Translations under genes and position numbers: made by a program
Shown here: piece after piece, positions 7,746-17,716 of the stretch
Numbering within the stretch: position 1 is the first letter of the stretch
How the letters are laid out: each line of letters begins with the position of its first letter
Source: an uncultured Oscillospiraceae bacterium
Lineage (GTDB): Bacteria; Bacillota; Clostridia; Oscillospirales; Acutalibacteraceae
Length of the DNA: 64,000 nt
Direction of reading: 5' to 3'
NCBI GenBank assembly: GCA_949293315.1
Contig: CASFCH010000027.1
Location: forward strand, 1 to 64,000
Notes under the pieces: model-generated
Database searches by the model: none
Told to the model about the DNA's origin: nothing
The model's input: the letters and a program-made list of their open reading frames with translations, nothing else

Positions 7746-9545
7746 ATGTATCGTTCCCATGTGCTCGTTTGCGGCGGTACCGGCTGTACCTCCTCAAACA
7801 GCGGCGAAATCATTGCGGAGCTTGAGAAAGAGCTCCGGGACAAGGGACTGGAGAATGAAGTGAAGGTCGTGCGCACCGGATGCTTTGGCCTGTGCGCCCT
7901 CGGCCCGATCATGGTGGTGTATCCGGAGGGCTGCTTCTACAGTGAGGTCAAGGTGGAGGACGTGCCCGAGATCGTGGAGGAGCACCTGCTCAAGGGGCGC
8001 ATCGTCAAGCGCCTGCTGTGTGAGGACGCCAAGCACGATGAAAACGGAGACCATATCAAGACGCTCAATGAGACGTCCTTTTACAGCAAGCAGGAGCGCG
8101 TTGCGCTGCGCAACTGCGGCGTGATCGATCCCGAACAGATCGATGAGTACATCGCGTTCGACGGCTATCAGGCGCTGGCCAAGTGCCTGACCGAATACAC
8201 CCCGCAGCAGGTGATCGACATTGTCACCAAGTCCGGCCTGCGCGGCCGCGGCGGCGGCGGATTCCCCACGGGCAAAAAGTGGAGCCTGGGCGCTGCGAAT
8301 GAGGCCGACCAGAAATACGTCGTGTGCAATGCGGACGAGGGCGACCCCGGCGCGTTCATGGACCGCTCCATTCTGGAGGGCGACCCCCACTGCATCATTG
8401 AGGCCATGGAGATCTGCGGCTACGCCATCGGCGCCACGGAGGGGTATGTCTACGTCCGCGCGGAGTACCCGATCGCCGTCCAGCGCCTGCAGATCGCCAT
8501 CAAGCAGGCCAAGGAATATGGCCTGCTGGGCAAAAATATCTTTGGCACGGACTTCTGCTTTGACCTGCACATCCGGCTGGGCGCCGGCGCCTTCGTCTGC
8601 GGCGAGGAGACCGCGCTGATGACCTCCATCGAGGGCAACCGCGGCGAGCCGCGCCCGCGGCCCCCGTACCCGGCGGTCAAGGGGCTGTTCGGCAAGCCCA
8701 CCACGGAGAACAACGTGGAGACCTTTGCCAACATCCCGCAGATCATCCTCAAGGGCGCGGACTGGTTTGCCTCCTATGGGACCGAGCGCTCCAAGGGGAC
8801 CAAGGTGTTCGCCCTGGGCGGAAAGATCAAGAATACCGGCCTGGTGGAGATCCCCATGGGCACCACCCTGCGCGAGATCGTGGAGGATATCGGCGGCGGC
8901 TGCCCGAACGGTAAAAAGTTCAAGGCGGCACAGGCGGGCGGTCCCTCCGGCGGCTGTATCCCGGCCTCCCTGCTCGACGAGCAGATCGATTACGACAACC
9001 TGACCTCCATCGGCTGTATGATGGGCTCCGGCGGACTGATCGTCATGGATGAGGACAGCTGCATGGTCGACATCGCCAAGTTCTTCCTGAACTTTACGGT
9101 CGATGAGTCCTGCGGCAAGTGCTCCCCGTGCCGGATCGGCACCAAGCGCATGCTCGAGATCCTCAATAAGATCACCGAGGGCAAGGCCACTATGGAGGAT
9201 CTTGATAAGCTCGAGGAGCTGGCGCATTATATTCAGGAGAACTCCCTGTGCGGTCTGGGTAAGACGGCCCCCAACCCGGTGCTCGCCACCCTGCGCTTCT
9301 TCCGCGATGAATACGTCGCCCATATTAAAGAGAAGCGCTGCCCTGCCGGCGTGTGCAAGGCGCTCCTGAATTACTATATTGATCCCGACAAGTGCATCGG
9401 CTGCGGCCTGTGCGCGAGGGCTTGTCCGACGGGTGCGATCTCCGGCCAGATCAAGACCCCGCACGTGATCGACCACAATAAGTGCATCAAGTGCGGCGCC
9501 TGCATGGACAAGTGCAAGAAGATTAAAGCAATCAGTAAACGGTAA
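7746..9545 (+). CDS. hydB: NuoF-like hydrogenase subunit, FMN and NAD(H) (HydB type)
   Basis: 599 residues. Domain order: N-terminal thioredoxin-like [2Fe-2S] domain (CGGTGC and CFGLCALGP, ~8-65), the NuoF FMN/NADH core with GLRGRGGGGFPTG (~160-172) and CNADEGDPGAFMDR (~197-210), the 4Fe-4S site SCGKCSPCRIG (~455-465), and two C-terminal 4Fe-4S motifs (CIGCGLCARACP and CIKCGACMDKCK, ~550-595). This is the subunit where bifurcating hydrogenases exchange electrons with NAD(H) and ferredoxin. A strong GAGGAGG site precedes ATG 7746. Confidence 0.95.
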   Translation: MYRSHVLVCGGTGCTSSNSGEIIAELEKELRDKGLENEVKVVRTGCFGLCALGPIMVVYPEGCFYSEVKVEDVPEIVEEHLLKGRIVKRLLCEDAKHDENGDHIKTLNETSFYSKQERVALRNCGVIDPEQIDEYIAFDGYQALAKCLTEYTPQQVIDIVTKSGLRGRGGGGFPTGKKWSLGAANEADQKYVVCNADEGDPGAFMDRSILEGDPHCIIEAMEICGYAIGATEGYVYVRAEYPIAVQRLQIAIKQAKEYGLLGKNIFGTDFCFDLHIRLGAGAFVCGEETALMTSIEGNRGEPRPRPPYPAVKGLFGKPTTENNVETFANIPQIILKGADWFASYGTERSKGTKVFALGGKIKNTGLVEIPMGTTLREIVEDIGGGCPNGKKFKAAQAGGPSGGCIPASLLDEQIDYDNLTSIGCMMGSGGLIVMDEDSCMVDIAKFFLNFTVDESCGKCSPCRIGTKRMLEILNKITEGKATMEDLDKLEELAHYIQENSLCGLGKTAPNPVLATLRFFRDEYVAHIKEKRCPAGVCKALLNYYIDPDKCIGCGLCARACPTGAISGQIKTPHVIDHNKCIKCGACMDKCKKIKAISKR

Positions 9546-9563
9546 GAAAGGAGCGTGCCTGCT

Positions 9564-11306
9564 ATGGCAATGGCAAATATTAAAATCAACGGCATGCCCC
9601 TGAGTGTGCCCAACGGGATTTCCATTCTGGAGGCCGCGCGTTACGCCGGCATCGAGATCCCGACCCTCTGCTACCTGAAAAAGATCAACGAGATCGGCGC
9701 CTGCCGCATCTGCATGGTGGAGGTCAAGGGGATGCGCGGCCTGGTGTCCGCGTGCGTGTTCCCGGTCAATGACGGGATGGAGATCTTCACCAATACGGAA
9801 AAGGTGCGTAAATCGCGCAAGATCACCCTGGAGCTGATCCTCTCCACGCATGACCGCAAGTGCCTCTCCTGCATCCGCAGCGGCAACTGCGAGCTGCAGA
9901 AGCTCTGCAAGGAGTTCGGCGTGGACGATGAGGGCCGCTATGACGGTGAGAATCCGCACTATGATTTTGACGACTCGGCCGCCCATATGATCCGCGACAA
10001 CAACAAGTGCATCCTCTGCCGCCGCTGCGTGGCCGCCTGCCAGATGCAGGAGGTCTCCGTTATCGGCGCGAATGCCCGCGGCTTTGATACGCACATCAGC
10101 TCCGCCTTTGATAAGGATCTGGCGGATGTCTCCTGCGTCTCCTGCGGCCAGTGCATCGTCAACTGCCCGACCGGTGCGATCTATGAGAAGGACGACACCG
10201 ACAAGGTGCTTGAGGCGATCAACGATCCCGATAAATTCGTCATCGTGCAGACGGCGCCCTCCATCCGCGTGACGCTGGGCGAGTGCTTTGGGATGCACAT
10301 CGGCACCAATGTGCAGGGCAAGATGGTGGCCGCGCTGCGCCGCCTAGGCTTTGACAAGGTGTTTGATACCGACTTCGCGGCCGATCTCACCATTATGGAA
10401 GAGGCCAACGAGCTCGTTGAGCGCATCCAGAAGGGCGGCACGCTGCCGATGATCACCTCCTGCTCCCCGGGCTGGGTCAAATACTGTGAGCACTACTATC
10501 CGGAGTGCATCCCGAACCTGTCCACCTGCAAGTCCCCGCAGCAGATGTTCGGCGCCACCATCAAGACCTGGTACGCGCAGAAGATGGGGATTGATCCCAA
10601 GAATATCGTCGTCGTGGGCATCATGCCCTGCACAGCCAAAAAGTTTGAGACCAAGCGCGATCACGAGGCGGCCTCGGGCTATCCGGATGTGGATATCGCC
10701 CTGACGACCCGCGAGCTCGGCCGCATGATCAACAGCGCCGGGATCTACTTCAAGAAGCTGCCGGACGAGGAGTTTGACAATCCGCTCGGCGAGGCGACCG
10801 GTGCGGGCGTGATCTTCGGCACCACGGGCGGCGTCATGGAGGCTGCCCTGCGTACGGCTGCAGATATGATCACCGGACAGGATCTGGACCACGTGGATTA
10901 TCAGGAGGTCCGCGGCCTGAGCGGCGTCAAGGAGGCCACCTATAACATCGGCGGCATGGATATCAAGGTCGCCGTGGCCAGCGGCATCGCCAATGCGCAC
11001 AAGATCATGGAAAAGGTCCGCAGCGGCGAGTGCGACTACCAGTTTATCGAGATCATGGGCTGCCCGGGCGGCTGCGTCAACGGCGGCGGCCAGCCGATCC
11101 AGCATGCGGTGGTGCGCAACTTTATCGACCTGACGGGCCGCCGTGCGGCGGCGCTGTATGAGGCGGATAAGAATCTGCCCATCCGCAAGTCGCATGAGAG
11201 CCCGGCCATCAAGATGGTCTATAAGGAATTCTTTGAGAAGCCGGGCAGCGAGGTTGCGCACAAGGTGCTGCACACCTCCTATACCCCGCGCCCGAAGTAC
11301 AAATAA
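9564..11306 (+). CDS. hydA: [FeFe] hydrogenase catalytic subunit (HydA type)
   Basis: 580 residues, making or oxidising H2 as part of the trimeric enzyme. Order: [2Fe-2S] plant-type domain (CYLKKINEIGACRICMVEV, ~residue 34), histidine/cysteine cluster HDRKCLSCIRSGNC (~97), two 4Fe-4S motifs (~150-205), H-cluster domain with TSCSPGW (298-304), MPCTAKKFE (~354) and GCPGGCVNGGGQP (~500), and a small-subunit tail HTSYTPR. The first H-cluster motif reads TSCS where the textbook form is TSCC (see findings). ATG 9564 has AAAGGAG 10 nt upstream and is preferred to GTG 9555. Maturation genes hydEFG are not in the window. Confidence 0.95.
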   Translation: MAMANIKINGMPLSVPNGISILEAARYAGIEIPTLCYLKKINEIGACRICMVEVKGMRGLVSACVFPVNDGMEIFTNTEKVRKSRKITLELILSTHDRKCLSCIRSGNCELQKLCKEFGVDDEGRYDGENPHYDFDDSAAHMIRDNNKCILCRRCVAACQMQEVSVIGANARGFDTHISSAFDKDLADVSCVSCGQCIVNCPTGAIYEKDDTDKVLEAINDPDKFVIVQTAPSIRVTLGECFGMHIGTNVQGKMVAALRRLGFDKVFDTDFAADLTIMEEANELVERIQKGGTLPMITSCSPGWVKYCEHYYPECIPNLSTCKSPQQMFGATIKTWYAQKMGIDPKNIVVVGIMPCTAKKFETKRDHEAASGYPDVDIALTTRELGRMINSAGIYFKKLPDEEFDNPLGEATGAGVIFGTTGGVMEAALRTAADMITGQDLDHVDYQEVRGLSGVKEATYNIGGMDIKVAVASGIANAHKIMEKVRSGECDYQFIEIMGCPGGCVNGGGQPIQHAVVRNFIDLTGRRAAALYEADKNLPIRKSHESPAIKMVYKEFFEKPGSEVAHKVLHTSYTPRPKYK

Positions 11307-11330
11307 TTGGGATCGATCCCGTATATGGCG

Positions 11331-11358
11331 AGTCCCCTCCTGCGAGCAGGAGGGGACT
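11331..11358 (+). terminator. Hairpin after hydA
   Basis: AGTCCCCTCCTG pairs perfectly with CAGGAGGGGACT around a CGAG loop, 25 bp after the hydA stop. The T-run is poor (TTGC), so termination may be weak. From 11359 to 11500 no gene or clear signal is seen. Confidence 0.55.
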
Positions 11359-11500
11359 TTGCAATACCGAGTACCTTCGGAGGATCGGGGGCGTTCGGCT
11401 TCACCGGCATGAGATCAGGCGCTGTAAGGCTGTCGGGAGAAACGGCGCTATCTTCCGGAAGAATGATTCTGAGCGATGAAACAAAAGCACAGATTTAAAA

Positions 11501-11543
11501 GGCGCGCCTTGAAGGGGCAGAAAACTCCCCGTCAGGGCGCGCT
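11501..11543 (-). terminator. Terminator after ybaK
   Basis: On the minus strand, GCGCGCCCTGACGGGG pairs with CCCCTTCAAGGCGCGC (two imperfect positions), followed by CTTTTAAAT. It ends the minus-strand run of GH2, glnA, pyrE and ybaK. Confidence 0.65.
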
Positions 11544-11601
11544 TTGGTGTGTTTGCACTTTTGGTGTTTGGTCTATGTGCCGGCATCTCACGGCGGGGCG
11601 G

Positions 11602-12081
11602 TTACGGCGCTGTGTTCCAGTCCTTGCACACGTCGATCCAGCCCTGTGCACCGGAGGCGCGCTCGAGTTCGTCAAGCGTGAGCTCAATGGCGCTGTTGCT
11701 GCTGCCGCAGGCGGGAAATACAGTGTGAAACCGCCGCAGGGAGGCGTCCAGATAGACGGCCACGCCCTCCTTTACGGCAAAGGGGCACACGCCGCCCACG
11801 GCGTGGCCGATCAGGGAGGGGACTTCCTCACGCGGGATCATCTTCGCCTTGGTGTGGAACTGGGCTTTAAACTTGGCGTTGTCCACGCGGGCGTCCCCGG
11901 CGGCGACGATCAGCACGGCTGCGCCGTCCACAAGAAAGGAGAGCGTTTTTGCGATGCGTTCCGGCGCACAGCCGAGCGCCTGGGCGGCCAGCTCCACCGT
12001 GGCGCTGGACACGTCAAATTCCCGAATGCGGTCCGCCAGGCCGTATTGGGACAGATATTCGCGAACCGGTTCAATCGCCAT
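11602..12081 (-). CDS. YbaK/EbsC-family aminoacyl-tRNA deacylase
   Basis: 159 residues. Trans-editing domain like YbaK/ProX, which hydrolyse wrongly charged Cys- or Ala-tRNA(Pro). Visible family features are the lysine in IAKTLSFLVDG (~43-53), DARVDNAKFKAQF (~63-75) and GHAVGGVCPFAV (~92-103), the conserved glycine-rich substrate pocket. Exact tRNA specificity cannot be read. It lies 18 bp after pyrE with a ribosome binding site GAGGA. Confidence 0.88.
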   Translation of the reverse strand: MAIEPVREYLSQYGLADRIREFDVSSATVELAAQALGCAPERIAKTLSFLVDGAAVLIVAAGDARVDNAKFKAQFHTKAKMIPREEVPSLIGHAVGGVCPFAVKEGVAVYLDASLRRFHTVFPACGSSNSAIELTLDELERASGAQGWIDVCKDWNTAP

Positions 12082-12099
12082 AGGAAAATCCTCCTCAAA

Positions 12100-12765
12100 T
12101 CAGACGCCGTATTCGGCCAGGTGGTCTTCGATCCGCTGCTTCATGGCGTCGTCCACCACGATTTTGCCGCCGATCTCGCGGTTGTGCAGGAAGGCGACGA
12201 TCTCCCGGATGGTGACGATCGGATAGGTGGTGATGCCGAATTCCGCCTTGATCTCCTGGATGGCGCTGAGGTTGCCTTCGCCGCGCTCCATGCGGTCCAC
12301 GGAGACGATCAGGGAGGTGACCTCCACATCCAGCGTACGGAGCGTTTCAATGCTCTCACGGACCGATTTTCCGGCCGTGATGACATCCTCCACGATGCCG
12401 ATCCGGTCGCCCGGCTGCGGCTTATAGCCGATCAGGCTGCCGCCCTCGCCGTGGTCCTTTGCCTCCTTGCGGTTGAACGCATAGGGAATGTCAATCTGAT
12501 AATCCCGATAGAGGGAGGCCGCCGCCGTGACAACGAGCGGGATGCCCTTATACGCGGGGCCGTAGAGCGCGTCGACATTGCCGATCATATTCTCTTTGAT
12601 GCAGGCGGCGTAGTAGTCGCCCAGCTTGGCGATCTGGCGCGCCGTCCTGTAGTTGCCGGTATTGATAAAATAGGGGGTCTTGCGCCCGCTCTTGGTGATA
12701 AAGTCGCCAAAGGTCAGCACACCGGACTCCACCATAAAGGTGATGAATTCTTCCTTATAATTCAT
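12100..12765 (-). CDS. pyrE: Orotate phosphoribosyltransferase
   Basis: Makes orotidine 5'-phosphate from orotate and PRPP in pyrimidine synthesis. 221 residues; the PRPP-binding motif is GIVEDVITAGKS (~residues 114-125), the catalytic loop region is around FNRKEAKDHGEGG (~88-100), and SGRKTPYFINTG is near the N-terminus. No other pyr genes are adjacent; it sits between glnA and ybaK, 21 bp downstream of glnA, so it is likely co-transcribed with them. ATG 12765 follows GGAGGA. Confidence 0.93.
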   Translation of the reverse strand: MNYKEEFITFMVESGVLTFGDFITKSGRKTPYFINTGNYRTARQIAKLGDYYAACIKENMIGNVDALYGPAYKGIPLVVTAAASLYRDYQIDIPYAFNRKEAKDHGEGGSLIGYKPQPGDRIGIVEDVITAGKSVRESIETLRTLDVEVTSLIVSVDRMERGEGNLSAIQEIKAEFGITTYPIVTIREIVAFLHNREIGGKIVVDDAMKQRIEDHLAEYGV

Positions 12766-12786
12766 GGTTATAATCCTCCGTCCGCA

Positions 12787-14118
12787 TCAATACTTCTTCA
12801 GATAGCTGTCAAGCTCCCACTGAGAGACGCGCATGCGGTACTCGTCCCACTCGTGCTGCTTGGCGTGCAGGTATTTTTTGTACACGTGATCGCCCAGCGT
12901 CCGCATCATGAAGGGGTCGCCCTTAAAGGCGCGGATGGCCTCCTGCAGGCTGGCGGGCAGCGTCTCGATATTGGTGTTCTCCAGATCCCTGCGCGTCATG
13001 GCGTAGATATTGGAGTCGATTGCGGGCGGCGGGGTCAGGCCGCGCTCGATGCCGTCCAGGCCGGCGGCCAGACACACGGCCATCTCCAGATAGGGGTTGC
13101 AGGCCGGATCGGCGTTGCGCAGCTCCAGCCGCGTGGCGGCGCCGCGGGAGGCGGGGACGCGGATCAGCGGGCTGCGGTTGTGCGCGGACCACGCGATATA
13201 TACGGGCGCCTCATAGCCGGGGACCAGCCGCTTGTAGGAGTTGACAAGCGGATTGGTGATGATGGACATGCTCTTGACATGGTCGATGAGGCCGGCGATG
13301 AAGTGGTACGCATCCTGGCTCAGGCCGAGCTCGTCGGATTCGTCATAAAAGGCGTTCTTGCCGTTTTTAAACAGGGACATGTTGGTGTGCATGCCGGAGC
13401 CGCTCGCGCCGAAGATCGGCTTGGGCATAAAGGTGGCGTGCAGGTTGTGGCGCAGGGCGATCGTTTTAACCACAAAGCGGAAGGTGATCGTGTTGTCCGC
13501 GGCGGCGAGCACCTCGTCGTACTTGAAGCCGATCTCGTGCTGGCCGGCGGCCACCTCGTGGTGGGAGGCCTCGATCTCAAACCCCATCTTCTCAAGCGTC
13601 AGGCAGATGTCGCGGCGGCAGGCCTCGCCCCGGTCGATGGGGGCCAGGTCGAAATAGCCGCCCTTGTCGTTGGTGATGGTGGTGGGATTGCCGTCCTCAT
13701 CGATGTGGAACAGGTAGAACTCGCACTCCGGGCCCACGTTAAATGTGTAGCCCAGCCGAGCCGCGTGCTCGATTTCCTTTTTGAGCACATAGCGGGGATC
13801 GCCCTCAAACGGCGTGCCGTCGGGATTGTACACATCGCAGATCAGGCGCGCCGTGCGCGCGCCGCTCTCACTCCACGGGAAGATGACGAAGGTGTTGTAA
13901 TCGGGGCGCAGGTACATGTCGGACTCCTCGATGCGGACAAATCCCTCAATAGAGGAGCCGTCAAACATGCACTCGTTATTGAGAGCCTTCTCCAGCTGGC
14001 GGACCGTGATGGCCACATTCTTCGGCTGGCCGTGGATATCGGTAAACTGCAGTCGGACAAATTTGACGTCCTGCTTCTCTGCAATTTTGAGAATTTCCTC
14101 TTTTGTGTACTTCTGCAT
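12787..14118 (-). CDS. glnA: Glutamine synthetase, type I-alpha
   Basis: Forms glutamine from glutamate and ammonium with ATP. 443 residues, the length of the Firmicutes GSI-alpha class, which is feedback-regulated rather than adenylylated. Motifs: FDGSSIEGF (~52-60), [12 protein letters not shown] (~110-121), metal/glutamate site [12 protein letters not shown] (~188-199), [14 protein letters not shown] (~233-246), [13 protein letters not shown] (~312-324). The downstream partners pyrE and ybaK follow closely. The 50 bp before it hold only the ribosome binding site GAGGAG, so it is probably read from the GH2 promoter or one inside that gene. Confidence 0.95.
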   Translation of the reverse strand: MQKYTKEEILKIAEKQDVKFVRLQFTDIHGQPKNVAITVRQLEKALNNECMFDGSSIEGFVRIEESDMYLRPDYNTFVIFPWSESGARTARLICDVYNPDGTPFEGDPRYVLKKEIEHAARLGYTFNVGPECEFYLFHIDEDGNPTTITNDKGGYFDLAPIDRGEACRRDICLTLEKMGFEIEASHHEVAAGQHEIGFKYDEVLAAADNTITFRFVVKTIALRHNLHATFMPKPIFGASGSGMHTNMSLFKNGKNAFYDESDELGLSQDAYHFIAGLIDHVKSMSIITNPLVNSYKRLVPGYEAPVYIAWSAHNRSPLIRVPASRGAATRLELRNADPACNPYLEMAVCLAAGLDGIERGLTPPPAIDSNIYAMTRRDLENTNIETLPASLQEAIRAFKGDPFMMRTLGDHVYKKYLHAKQHEWDEYRMRVSQWELDSYLKKY

Positions 14119-14168
14119 TTGGTATTCTCCTCTCGGTTTTCTGTTCTGAATGACGTGGTCCGGAAAAA

Positions 14169-16718
14169 TTACAGGGCTTTATAATAGATCCAGTTGCCAA
14201 AGTTGATCGGCGTGAGCAGGATGCGCATTCGGGTGAACGCGCCTGCAAGGGCGGAGCGCACATCCGTGACGTCGGAGACGGACTTGACCGTCAGACTGTC
14301 CCGGAATTCCGCCGGCGAAGTCCCCTCCCGGACCGGGACCGATACCGTGATGCTGCCGCCGGGCAGGATGTCCAGGAAGTTATCGCTGAAGTTGCCGCTG
14401 GCATGGGGGCTGTACAGGAATACGCTCCGGGCAAAGAGGTCGGATTTTACCGTCACGTGCGCCACGCCGTCCTCCAGCGATGCGGAGACGCCGTAGCTGC
14501 ACCTGGGCAGCTGAAGCTTTTTTTCCGGCCCGAAAAGCGTCACGCGCGAGGAGATTACGACGCCATCGCGGAGCAGCTCCGCATACAGGAAGGCGCGCCT
14601 CCGGTTGGTCCCCGTGAGGAGCTCCCGGACGTTCAGATCAGCGGCGCACTCGCTGGACGCGCCGGGGACGGAGATATCCTGCTCGGCCTTCTTGAGAACC
14701 TTGCCGCCGAATTCGATAACCTTGTATTTGAGCGTGCCGGAGAATTTGTCGATCCGGTCATTGACGACAAACAGGCGGATCTGTTTTTTACCGTCCTCCA
14801 CGCTCACGGTTACGGGCTCGTTGAACCGGCGGGCCGCATAGTGCAGGGCCTTGTAATCGCCCAGATAGTCCATCCCGGCCCACGAGTTGACGGGCCAGCA
14901 GTCGTTGAGCTGCCAGTAGATTGCGCCGTTGCAGCGGCCGCGGTTGCGCCGCCAGTGCTCCACCGCGTCCCGCACGCCCTCCGCCTGGATGAGCTGCGAC
15001 AGATAGAGCATGTCGTCAAACCGGCGGGGCAGGCGGTATTTTTCCGCCATGTAGAAGAGCATTTTTGTGTTGCCGCTCGGGCTCTTCTGGTGGGCGTTGA
15101 AGACCTTGCTCGTCAGGGAGAGATCACGGCTGTTGTCCCCGGCAAAGTAGTCCACCGCCCTGCGGCAGGGCATGGATTCGAGCCCAAACTCGCTGCAGAA
15201 GCGCGTGTAGCTGTTGCGGTAATAGGTGAGCGGCTGCAGGCCGTGCCACACGGCCCACAGGTGCGTGTCACCGTCGTCGTGGGAGGAAAAGCCCTTCATG
15301 TATTCCCTGCCGATCGGCGAGCCGGCGATGAAGGATGTCTGCCCGTCGTTTTCCGCAACGATCTCCGGCAGGATGTGGTAGAAGAACTTCTCCGTCCAGT
15401 CCATCAGCCGTTTATACGTGCGCCAGGCGATGGACATCGTCTCCAGTTCGTTGTTGCCGCACCAGAGCGCCATGCAGGCGTGATGGCGCAGTCGGCGGAC
15501 CGTGACGGCGATCTCCTGCCGGACGTTGTCCAGAAACTCCTCATTGTAAAAAGGATACGGCTGACAGGCAAACATGAAGTCCTGCCACACGAGAATGCCG
15601 TACTGGTCGCAGAAATCATAGAATTCGTCGGTCTCGTAATTGCCGCCGCCCCAGATGCGGATGATGTTCATATTGGCCTGCGCGCAGCTGCGGATGAGCT
15701 TTTCGCGGTCCGCCGCCGTAAAGCGGGTGATCATGGAGTCGGGCGGGATGTAGTTGGCGCCCTTGGCGAAAAGGTCCACGCCGTTGAGGACAAACTTGAA
15801 ATTCTGGCCGTGCTCGTCGTCGGACCGATCGAGACGGATGGTACGCAGGCCGATTTTTTTGGAGACGGAGTCGAGCGGCGCGCCGTTCTGCTTGAGCGTG
15901 ACCTCCACCGTATAGAGCGGCTGCGTTTTACGGGCGGAGAGATCGTTCGTCCACCAGAGCTCCGGGTCCTGTACGGTGAAACGGGCGGCGGAGCCGTCCG
16001 GGCTCTCCTGCACGGCGAGCACCTCGCCGGAGGGGGAGATCAGCTTGGTCTTCAGGCGGTATTCGCCGCCGCTGGGAAGCGCCTCCACTGCCGGCTCCAC
16101 CGAAAGGTCCACAACGCCGTCGTGGTGGTCCTGGCGGATGCGGACGTCCTTCAGCCGGTAAGAGGAATAAAAGCGAATGGAAATTTTCCCGGCGATGCCG
16201 CTGACCGGGATGATGGGACCCCAGTCCCAGCCGAAGTGGCACTGCGTCTTGCGGATGTGGGGGATGCCGGACATGCCGTTGTTGTTGCGCGGCATTTTAT
16301 CGGCCTTCTGTTTTTCGCGAATATAGCGCAGCGGGGAGAAGAATACGATGCGGATCGTATTCGATCCCTCCCGAAGCGCGGATTTGACATCCTGACAGTA
16401 GGGGATAAAGCAGTTTTGGCTGCTGCCGACCTTGGTTTCATTTATATAAAGGTCGCACAGGGTATCCAAACAGCCGCAGGTGAGCAGGGCGACGTCCTCG
16501 CGCATCAGATCCTCCGTCACCACAAAATCGGTCCGGTATTCCCAGTCCTTCTCCGCGACCCAGAGGGTCTCCTTCTCATTCATGCCCACAAAGGGATCTT
16601 TCAGCTTGCCCAGCGCCATCAGGTCCAGATAGTTGCACCCGGGGACTGAGGCGCGCTGGAATTCATCGCGCCCGTATTCGCTGAAGCGCCACTCGCCGCC
16701 AAGGGAAATTTCTCTCAT
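14169..16718 (-). CDS. GH2 beta-mannosidase
   Basis: Removes terminal beta-D-mannose from the non-reducing ends of oligosaccharides such as mannan fragments or N-glycan cores. 849 residues with the GH2 order: sugar-binding domain ([16 protein letters not shown]), immunoglobulin-like domain, then the TIM barrel with [20 protein letters not shown] (~355-374). The acid/base glutamate is in LWCGNNELE (~415) and the probable nucleophile in FCSEFGLES (~510). No signal peptide or anchor is present, so it acts in the cytoplasm on imported sugars. It is the first gene of the minus-strand run; no transporter is adjacent. Confidence 0.9.
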   Translation of the reverse strand: MREISLGGEWRFSEYGRDEFQRASVPGCNYLDLMALGKLKDPFVGMNEKETLWVAEKDWEYRTDFVVTEDLMREDVALLTCGCLDTLCDLYINETKVGSSQNCFIPYCQDVKSALREGSNTIRIVFFSPLRYIREKQKADKMPRNNNGMSGIPHIRKTQCHFGWDWGPIIPVSGIAGKISIRFYSSYRLKDVRIRQDHHDGVVDLSVEPAVEALPSGGEYRLKTKLISPSGEVLAVQESPDGSAARFTVQDPELWWTNDLSARKTQPLYTVEVTLKQNGAPLDSVSKKIGLRTIRLDRSDDEHGQNFKFVLNGVDLFAKGANYIPPDSMITRFTAADREKLIRSCAQANMNIIRIWGGGNYETDEFYDFCDQYGILVWQDFMFACQPYPFYNEEFLDNVRQEIAVTVRRLRHHACMALWCGNNELETMSIAWRTYKRLMDWTEKFFYHILPEIVAENDGQTSFIAGSPIGREYMKGFSSHDDGDTHLWAVWHGLQPLTYYRNSYTRFCSEFGLESMPCRRAVDYFAGDNSRDLSLTSKVFNAHQKSPSGNTKMLFYMAEKYRLPRRFDDMLYLSQLIQAEGVRDAVEHWRRNRGRCNGAIYWQLNDCWPVNSWAGMDYLGDYKALHYAARRFNEPVTVSVEDGKKQIRLFVVNDRIDKFSGTLKYKVIEFGGKVLKKAEQDISVPGASSECAADLNVRELLTGTNRRRAFLYAELLRDGVVISSRVTLFGPEKKLQLPRCSYGVSASLEDGVAHVTVKSDLFARSVFLYSPHASGNFSDNFLDILPGGSITVSVPVREGTSPAEFRDSLTVKSVSDVTDVRSALAGAFTRMRILLTPINFGNWIYYKAL

Positions 16719-16778
16719 CTCTGTCTTTCCTCCGTAGCAGGTCCGATCCAGACCTGAAATGATCTGTTACTTTAAACA

Positions 16779-16787
16779 TTATATCAG
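16779..16787 (-). promoter_or_regulatory. Extended -10 promoter for the GH2 run
   Basis: On the minus strand TGATATAAT lies about 60 bp before the GH2 ATG. The -35 (CTTTAT at 17 bp) is poor, so recognition would rely on the TG extension. The rest of 16719-16911 shows no gene. Confidence 0.5.
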
Positions 16788-16911
16788 AACAGGGGGTAAA
16801 AATAAAGGAAAAAATATCGTGTAAAATGACGAATCCCGGTGCTCTCCGCCGCCTGAAAATGGCGAGGATGGAGCTGCCCGCGGGCTGAATGGGAAAATTT
16901 TCGGGAAACAC

Positions 16912-16940
16912 TTGACGGCTTGCCCCGGGTGTGGTATAGT
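16912..16940 (+). promoter_or_regulatory. Promoter for rpmG-secE-nusG-rplK-rplA
   Basis: TTGACG (16912-16917), 17 bp, TATAGT (16935-16940). It leaves a ~90 nt leader before rpmG containing a T7 stretch but no clear terminator. Confidence 0.8.
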
Positions 16941-17031
16941 GTTAGTACCTCTCGGAGGGTTCTTTTTTTGTGCCCTCGTTTTTAGGAGAGGGAGGCCAAA
17001 ATTTAATCCAATGTTAAGCGGAGGTGCCGAA

Positions 17032-17181
17032 ATGAGAGTCAGAGTCACATTGGCTTGCCAGGAGTGCAAGCAGCGCAACTACAACACGATGAAGAACAAG
17101 AAGAACGATCCCGACAGGCTGGAAATGAACAAGTATTGCAGGTTCTGCAAGAAGCACACTCTCCACAAAGAGACGAAGTAA
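17032..17181 (+). CDS. rpmG: 50S ribosomal protein L33
   Basis: 49 residues; large-subunit protein. The zinc-binding form, with CQEC (~9-12) and CRFC (~36-39). It starts [10 protein letters not shown] after GGAGGTG. The frame is open upstream, but only this start gives a normal L33. It heads the secE-nusG-rplKA block, as in most Firmicutes. Confidence 0.95.
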   Translation: MRVRVTLACQECKQRNYNTMKNKKNDPDRLEMNKYCRFCKKHTLHKETK

Positions 17182-17198
17182 TCGGACGGAGGGAGATT

Positions 17199-17702
17199 AT
17201 GGCGAACAACAAGAAAAAGGCTTCCGGAAAGAAGCCTGACGGCGCGAATGTCTCTCTGCCCGAGGAAAAGGGCGCGCAGGCCAAAAAGGCCAAGACCGCC
17301 GCAGCCGAAAAAAAGCCGAATATCTTTGTCCGCATGGGCAGGGCGATCAAGCGGTTTGTCAAGGGCTTTTTCTCCGAGGGGAAGAAGATCATCTGGGCGG
17401 ACGGCAAGACGGTGCTCAAGAACACGGGCGTCGTGCTCGCCGTGATCGTGTTCATCGGCATTTTTGTATGGCTGTTTGACTTCGGGATCGAGAAGCTGCT
17501 GGTCTATTCCGTATCCGCCTCCCCGAAGCTCCAGACGGAGCAGAGCGTGGATGAGGGCGCCACGGAGGAGCAGACACAGGCGGAGACTGAGGCCGAGACC
17601 CAGGGCGATACGCAGGAATCCGAGGGCGATACCGCTGCGGCGGAAGGCAGCACGGCTGCGGCCGGCGCGATGAATCTGCTCGACGGCTTTGTGATCGACT
17701 GA
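17199..17702 (+). CDS. secE: SecE translocase subunit with acidic C-terminal tail
   Basis: Essential membrane subunit of the SecYEG channel. 167 residues, over twice the usual ~60-75 of Firmicutes SecE. A charged N-terminal part (~1-40) is followed by the SecE amphipathic helix and conserved segment (FSEGKKIIWADGKTVLKN, ~60-77) and one transmembrane helix (~78-97). After the helix come ~65 residues rich in E, Q, T and A (EEQTQAETEAETQGD...), predicted outside the cell. The start ATG 17199 follows GGAGGGAGA. The call is firm from context (between rpmG and nusG); the tail's role is unknown. Confidence 0.92.
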   Translation: MANNKKKASGKKPDGANVSLPEEKGAQAKKAKTAAAEKKPNIFVRMGRAIKRFVKGFFSEGKKIIWADGKTVLKNTGVVLAVIVFIGIFVWLFDFGIEKLLVYSVSASPKLQTEQSVDEGATEEQTQAETEAETQGDTQESEGDTAAAEGSTAAAGAMNLLDGFVID

Positions 17703-17716
17703 TAGGGGGCTGTCAG

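Noticed and set aside
11476-14184. 902-codon plus-strand ORF opposite glnA/pyrE/ybaK
   Set aside because: A GC-rich shadow of three well-recognised minus-strand genes; its protein has low-complexity H/D/R/G content and no family match. The same reasoning excludes the long ORFs at 7794-10298, 14403-16649, 21049-22821 and 62255-63994.
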